Source: Schistosoma mansoni
Lineage: Eukaryota; Platyhelminthes; Trematoda; Strigeidida; Schistosomatidae
DNA: 64,000 bases
Assembly (NCBI RefSeq): GCF_000237925.1
Contig: NC_031495.1
Span: 49,517,925-49,581,924 of the forward strand
Direction of reading: 5' to 3'
The translations under genes and the position numbers were made by a program. Shown here piece after piece: positions 59,941 through 64,000 of the stretch. Below the pieces are notes generated by a model. That model saw only the letters and a program-made list of their open reading frames with translations, ran no database searches and was not told where the DNA came from. Position 1 is the first letter of the stretch, and each line of letters opens with the position of its first letter.

Positions 59941-60436
59941 TGGTATATATAATAGTTTGAATTAGCCCATTGTGTTTAACAAAACAATTGCTTTTTTTGT
60001 ACAGTGAATAAGAATGTATTCGAGATGCCTCTTACAGGTCCACTTATCTCTCTTGATGTCGTTCGTTCTCCTTCCTAGATCCTACTTATTCAATAATACA
60101 TATCTAGTTTGTTTTATTTATCGTAATGAAAATAATGATAAAAATAGTATTGTTTTATGTCACTTTTATGCATTTTCTACTTTCAAATTGCTCAGATTGT
60201 TTATGAGTTTATAAGACTTATATTTCTTATAAGATTATCATCATTTTTATGTCCCATGTATTTCGTGTTTACTTTGACACAACACAAAATCTTATGGTAA
60301 TCTGTTCTTGTAGTTGTAATCCATTTTTATTTTCCCGTTATTTTGCAACTATTCTATCTATTTCTGATTATTTCTTTTCAATCCATCCATTTTTCACAAA
60401 TTTACACAATAGGTAAAATGTATACTCTCGAAATAA

Positions 60437-60515
60437 CTAACTATAACTTAGTGGTTATTGTATTTAACTTTCAAACACAGAGTTACAAGTTCGAACCTAA
60501 TGCCATTTATTTCAG
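60437..60515 (+). repeat. Degenerate tRNA-like sequence
   Basis: 'taacttagtggttattgtat' (A-box-like) and 'agttacaagttcgaaccta' (B-box-like) at tRNA spacing. Too degenerate for a tRNA gene; probably a SINE relic. Confidence 0.4.
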
Positions 60516-61359
60516 TTAAAGTTGTTAGTTACTGTATATCATAGTACTTATATACTATTTGTTTAGTCAATATGTTGAAAGAATTCTTAAAAAGCTAACA
60601 AGCTCTACATATATTTTATAATTAGCAGTTTATAAACTATAGTTTAGTGATTCATCATAATACCTGTAAGTCTGAAGGTTGTATTTCCGATCGTGATTAT
60701 TTTTACTAAACCGATAATTTAAGAACTAGATTATGTATTAAAATATCATTGCATTTAGATAATTGTCTAGAACTTTTTGACTCTTGATAGTATCGGAATT
60801 TCCAAAAGATTTACTTACACATTATTATTATTATTATTATTATTATTAATATCATTTAGAGAGCTTATCGAAAACCTTCACTTAAGTTTGTTCAACTATT
60901 AAATAGCGGAGCCGTATCTCAGGGACTAAGGCTTTTCACATTCAACCACTAAGTCCTCAGTTGAAATCCTCTTCCATATACTTCACTTTAGACAACTGTA
61001 TAAGATCTTCAGCCCTTCAACTAAGAGTTTAGCTCGAAGTCAAGTATACAAATAATTACCTAGTTAATAACACAATTGCCATAAAGTCAAAATTTCTTAC
61101 CACTTCACAAATTCCCGAAAATTAAATACTTTAGTTTATACATCTATTTTAACATGTTAGTTTGTGAATCCTTATAGCTTGATCAACCTTTCATCTGTTT
61201 GTGCGTGTTTGTGTTTGTTAAAAGGTCTATGCTGATTTGGTGCCCTCAACTTTGTTCTTTTCATTTCATTTTTAATGTAGTTGTGCATCAGCTTGCTTTA
61301 GTAATGCTATTTTTCTTTTCCAATGTCTTAATATATATGAATTTTCCAACGTATTCTAG

Positions 61360-61568
61360 ATCATGTACTCAAGTCAGACGTGAAAATTCACGTGGATCAA
61401 CAGTTATGTGGTAGGCCGATAAGTCTTTTTTACATGAGATGATTTTTTTTCTTATGAAGTGAAAATGAAGATCTTTGGATTTCAGTAAATGATATTTCTG
61501 TTCATGAAACTAAATGGCACACAGTACGAGTTAATTTAAGTGATTCAATGAACTCGTCTGATTATAAG
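61360..61568 (+). CDS. Array B cassette 13 (micro-exon + exon): MAM-like C-half
   Basis: Micro-exon 61360-61410 (51 nt, acceptor 'cgtattctag', donor gtaggc) encodes 'SCTQVRRENSRGSTVM' and TG|. A 49 nt intron follows. Exon 61460-61568 (109 nt, acceptor 'cttatgaag', donor gtaatt) encodes 'ENEDLWISVND', 'KWHTVRVNLS' and 'SSDYK'. Confidence 0.85.
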
Positions 61569-62339
61569 GTAATTAATTATATTTTTATCATTTTAAAAGT
61601 GACAACTTAATCCCTGATTTTAAAAAGTTCTCGGCTATTAGACAAGTAAAAAATGACAGAATTATTTTACTCATAATATTTTTTAACAACTGAATCGCAT
61701 ACTTAACTAATAGGCAAATTGTTTTCTCTGGGTATTTTCTTTGATTTTTGTTCGAATCGTCTATCCGACTTTAAACCAACTTTGATTGATCGTACCGAAC
61801 TTTGTAGGAGCCTATTATCAGAAAATTAATATCTACAAAAATAGGGCTCAAAGATTTGATCTGCTTGATATCTGTTTTGACGCCCATTACGAACAGTGGA
61901 GTATAGTTATTTCCAATTTAGGAGCTTAGAATGTGACAATATTGGTGTGTTAGACTCCACTGCTAAACACACTATATAGTTTAAGTAAGCGAGGTGCTTT
62001 TCAGACACACAACATTCAGATAAGTAATTAATGTTTTAATGGATCTTGAATGCCAGTTCATTCTTTCTGTTACATGATTAACCCTATGCAATACTAATAT
62101 GAAGATATCTACTACAAATAGAGTTATAATTGACGTTTTCTTTTAAATTCATTTGTCGTTTACATATTTTCATTAGTTCGATTTCGTGAATCAGCCAATA
62201 TATCTCGATTAATGTATTGAAGTGTTTGGTGCATACAAACTACATTTGAATATCGAATGATTTTATTACTCAATGATACTTTATAAAGATTATATATATA
62301 TATATATATTCGTAGTAGTATGAGGATTTATAAAGATTG

Positions 62340-62541
62340 TAATATTTTGACTGTTGAATCCACGAGTCGATCTAAGCTGGACCATCATTGAAAACCTGGG
62401 AGCACTGGACATGAGTTTCGTTGTAGTATGAGACTCGTCAGCAATGCTCATCCATTATCCTGCACGCGGGACTCGGAACCAGGACCTTCGGTCTTGCATG
62501 TTTTCAGTGGTGGTCTAGCTTAGATAAACTCGCGAATTCAA

Positions 62542-62545
<4 letters not shown>
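62340..62545 (-). repeat. tRNA/hammerhead SINE fragment, inverted arrangement between (TA)n tracts
   Basis: The minus unit's reverse complement has 'AGCATTGCTGACGAGTCTC', 'AACGAAACTCATGTCCAGTG'. Core CTGACGA and GAAAC are intact, and stem I AGCATTG/CAGTGCT pairs fully with one G-U. Stem II is imperfect. An inverted tail ('gtggtctagcttagat') closes it. Confidence 0.65.

Positions 62546-62546
<1 letters not shown>

Positions 62547-62584
<38 letters not shown>
62547..62584. repeat. (TA)n microsatellite
   Basis: About 19 TA units next to the SINE fragment. Confidence 0.9.
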
Positions 62585-62586
<2 letters not shown>

Positions 62587-63679
62587 TGTATTCGGTAAAA
62601 CAAACAGTTTATGGCTCCTTGATTTGCGTATAATGATCAAGTCATTAAATTAAATTAACAAAATATATTGTACTTAATGTGATTGAAAAGTTGAACAGTT
62701 TCTCAATGTCCTATATAATATATATAAGTGTGGTTCGATATTCAGTATAGGAATACTATTTACTATATTATAGTAAATTATGTCACTCTATTTTTCTCTT
62801 TTCTTGTTATATTTAATGTACTATCACACATTAGTAAACAATAACGAATAAATTTATTTTTAGTACAAATGATCTAAGGAATTATATTTTTAAGCGGTGA
62901 AATATGTATACCTCTTTCTGATAGACGATGAATTTTGTACTTAGGGTGGTAAGATATGAAAAATTATTACAAATATATTATCATGTGAACTCAAGCAATT
63001 TAGTTTTTTTCCACTGTACTCATTTGAATGGTATACGGTCTAGTTGCCTTATGTTTTTCACTTTATAATAAAATTTATATGAAACTTTTTTCAAGTTTAT
63101 TTTGTATAGATGAAACAAGCAATTGTTTTTTTCTTTCATTATGCATTGTTTTTTAGGCAGTACTATAGATAATTTGCTAATATCTTTAGAAACCTAAGAG
63201 ATTTAGTGTTTTGATTGCTCCATATTATTATTGTTTCGTCAATAAAGATTTTAGTTTCGTTGTATAAGATTGAGATTTATGCCTTTGGTCATGTTCATTC
63301 TTTCAGAGTATATTATTTGTCTTTTCGTGGTTTATTTAAACTACTTTAATTATAATCAGTAATATTGCATTTTGTTGGTTTCTATTCGAACTTGTTAATC
63401 CATATGTTTATGTGGTTGGCTACGTACAATAATGCTAAATATCACCAAAAATCAATCTACATGAATAAGATCACGGATTGAAATGTCTTAATTAGTCATT
63501 AAAGTTTGTTTGTAACTTTTATTTGCACCTCTTCGAATGTTTGTTCTTGACTTCTAAATATTATTGTTTGTGCTTTACATCCACTTCTCTGTTACAATCT
63601 ACTCTTCTATCTGATAAAGTATTTGTGTCAATCATATTCTGGTTTTTGTCATTTGAAATTGCTACTATTTATTATTTAG

Positions 63680-63873
63680 CTCTTGTCGAAGTGATTTGGA
63701 TCCTAAGACTGGACTTCCTTCCGTAATCTGGTAGGTATCTTTATATAGACATTGGATTGCGATAATTTAGTGCTAATGAACAACTATGGTCAACTCCTCG
63801 CCGTGCGATAGCTGATGATTGGGAAACTGTTAAGGTCGATTTAACCCTTTCAAGTCATCACACAGATTATAAG
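63680..63873 (+). CDS. Array B cassette 14 (micro-exon + exon): MAM-like C-half, last in window
   Basis: Micro-exon 63680-63730 (51 nt, acceptor 'attatttag', donor gtaggt) encodes 'SCRSDLDPKTGLPSVI' and TG|. A 40 nt intron follows. Exon 63771-63873 (103 nt, acceptor 'gataatttag', donor gtacct) encodes 'ANEQLWSTPRR', 'DWETVKVDLT' and 'HTDYK'. Still phase 0 out. No constant exon (the expected V..EA / G.IAID / C end of a MAM domain) appears before 64000, so the array or gene continues to the right. Confidence 0.85.
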
Positions 63874-64000
63874 GTACCTGATATCTTTAAAGTTATGATA
63901 GTACTACTATCCACTTTTGCACCACTGATTCTATTATGTTTTTTTTTGTTAATGTAAACGTCGTTCATGTATTTGTTCTGCATTGGCTGTCGAAACAAAA

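Larger units (their letters stand above)
59037..61359 (+). other. 2.3 kb intron between B cassettes 12 and 13
   Basis: Contains a minus-strand SINE (59705-59940), a tRNA-like fragment near 60440-60515, a (TTA)n tract at 60821-60848, and otherwise unremarkable AT-rich sequence. Confidence 0.5.
61569..63679 (+). other. 2.1 kb intron between B cassettes 13 and 14
   Basis: Carries a SINE fragment pair between two (TA)n tracts (62290-62310, 62547-62584). No exon motif elsewhere. Confidence 0.5.

Noticed and set aside
16685-63873. A giant protein with many tandem MAM domains
   Set aside because: N-halves are all together and C-halves all together, and serial joining shifts the frame at each join.

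Overview
The window looks like a blood-fluke (Schistosoma-type, trematode) genome. It is AT-rich, full of RTE-like and CR1/jockey-like LINE debris, and carries tRNA-derived SINEs with hammerhead-ribozyme cores (one is a clear Sm-alpha type copy). The one credible host gene has very short exons with 40-100 nt introns beside kilobase introns, as in schistosome micro-exon genes. No rRNA, functional tRNA, CRISPR or bacterial-type feature is seen.

Layout. 1-8 kb: decayed LINEs, one nested in another, and a few unrecognised short ORFs. 8.04-8.09 kb: TATA box and a tiny first exon whose last codon is ATG, directly followed by a gtaagt donor. 8.1-13.2 kb: intron 1, with LINE copies. 13.18-13.22 kb: signal-peptide exon. 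16.7-30.6 kb: array A, sixteen tandem exons, each encoding the N-terminal half of a MAM-like domain. 33.8-63.9 kb: array B, fourteen cassettes, each encoding the start of the C-terminal half of the same domain. Four B cassettes are single exons; the others are a 45-60 nt micro-exon plus a 103-136 nt exon. The gene runs off the right edge, so constant 3' exons must lie beyond 64 kb.

How it fits together. Intron phases are uniform. The signal exon exits in phase 1, every A exon enters in phase 1 and exits in phase 2, and every B cassette enters in phase 2 and exits in phase 0. A-to-A, B-to-B and signal-to-B joins all shift the frame. Only signal + one A + one B + downstream exon stays in frame. 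The sequence therefore reads as a Dscam-like, phase-locked gene with two arrays of mutually exclusive exons, making a secreted or surface protein whose single MAM-like domain is assembled from one of about 15 intact N-halves and one of at least 13 complete C-half cassettes (about 195 combinations from this window alone). Splicing was not observed; this is inferred from exon ends, phases and domain logic. Exon-limited near-identity between some A exons suggests gene conversion, and one A exon carries a nonsense codon.
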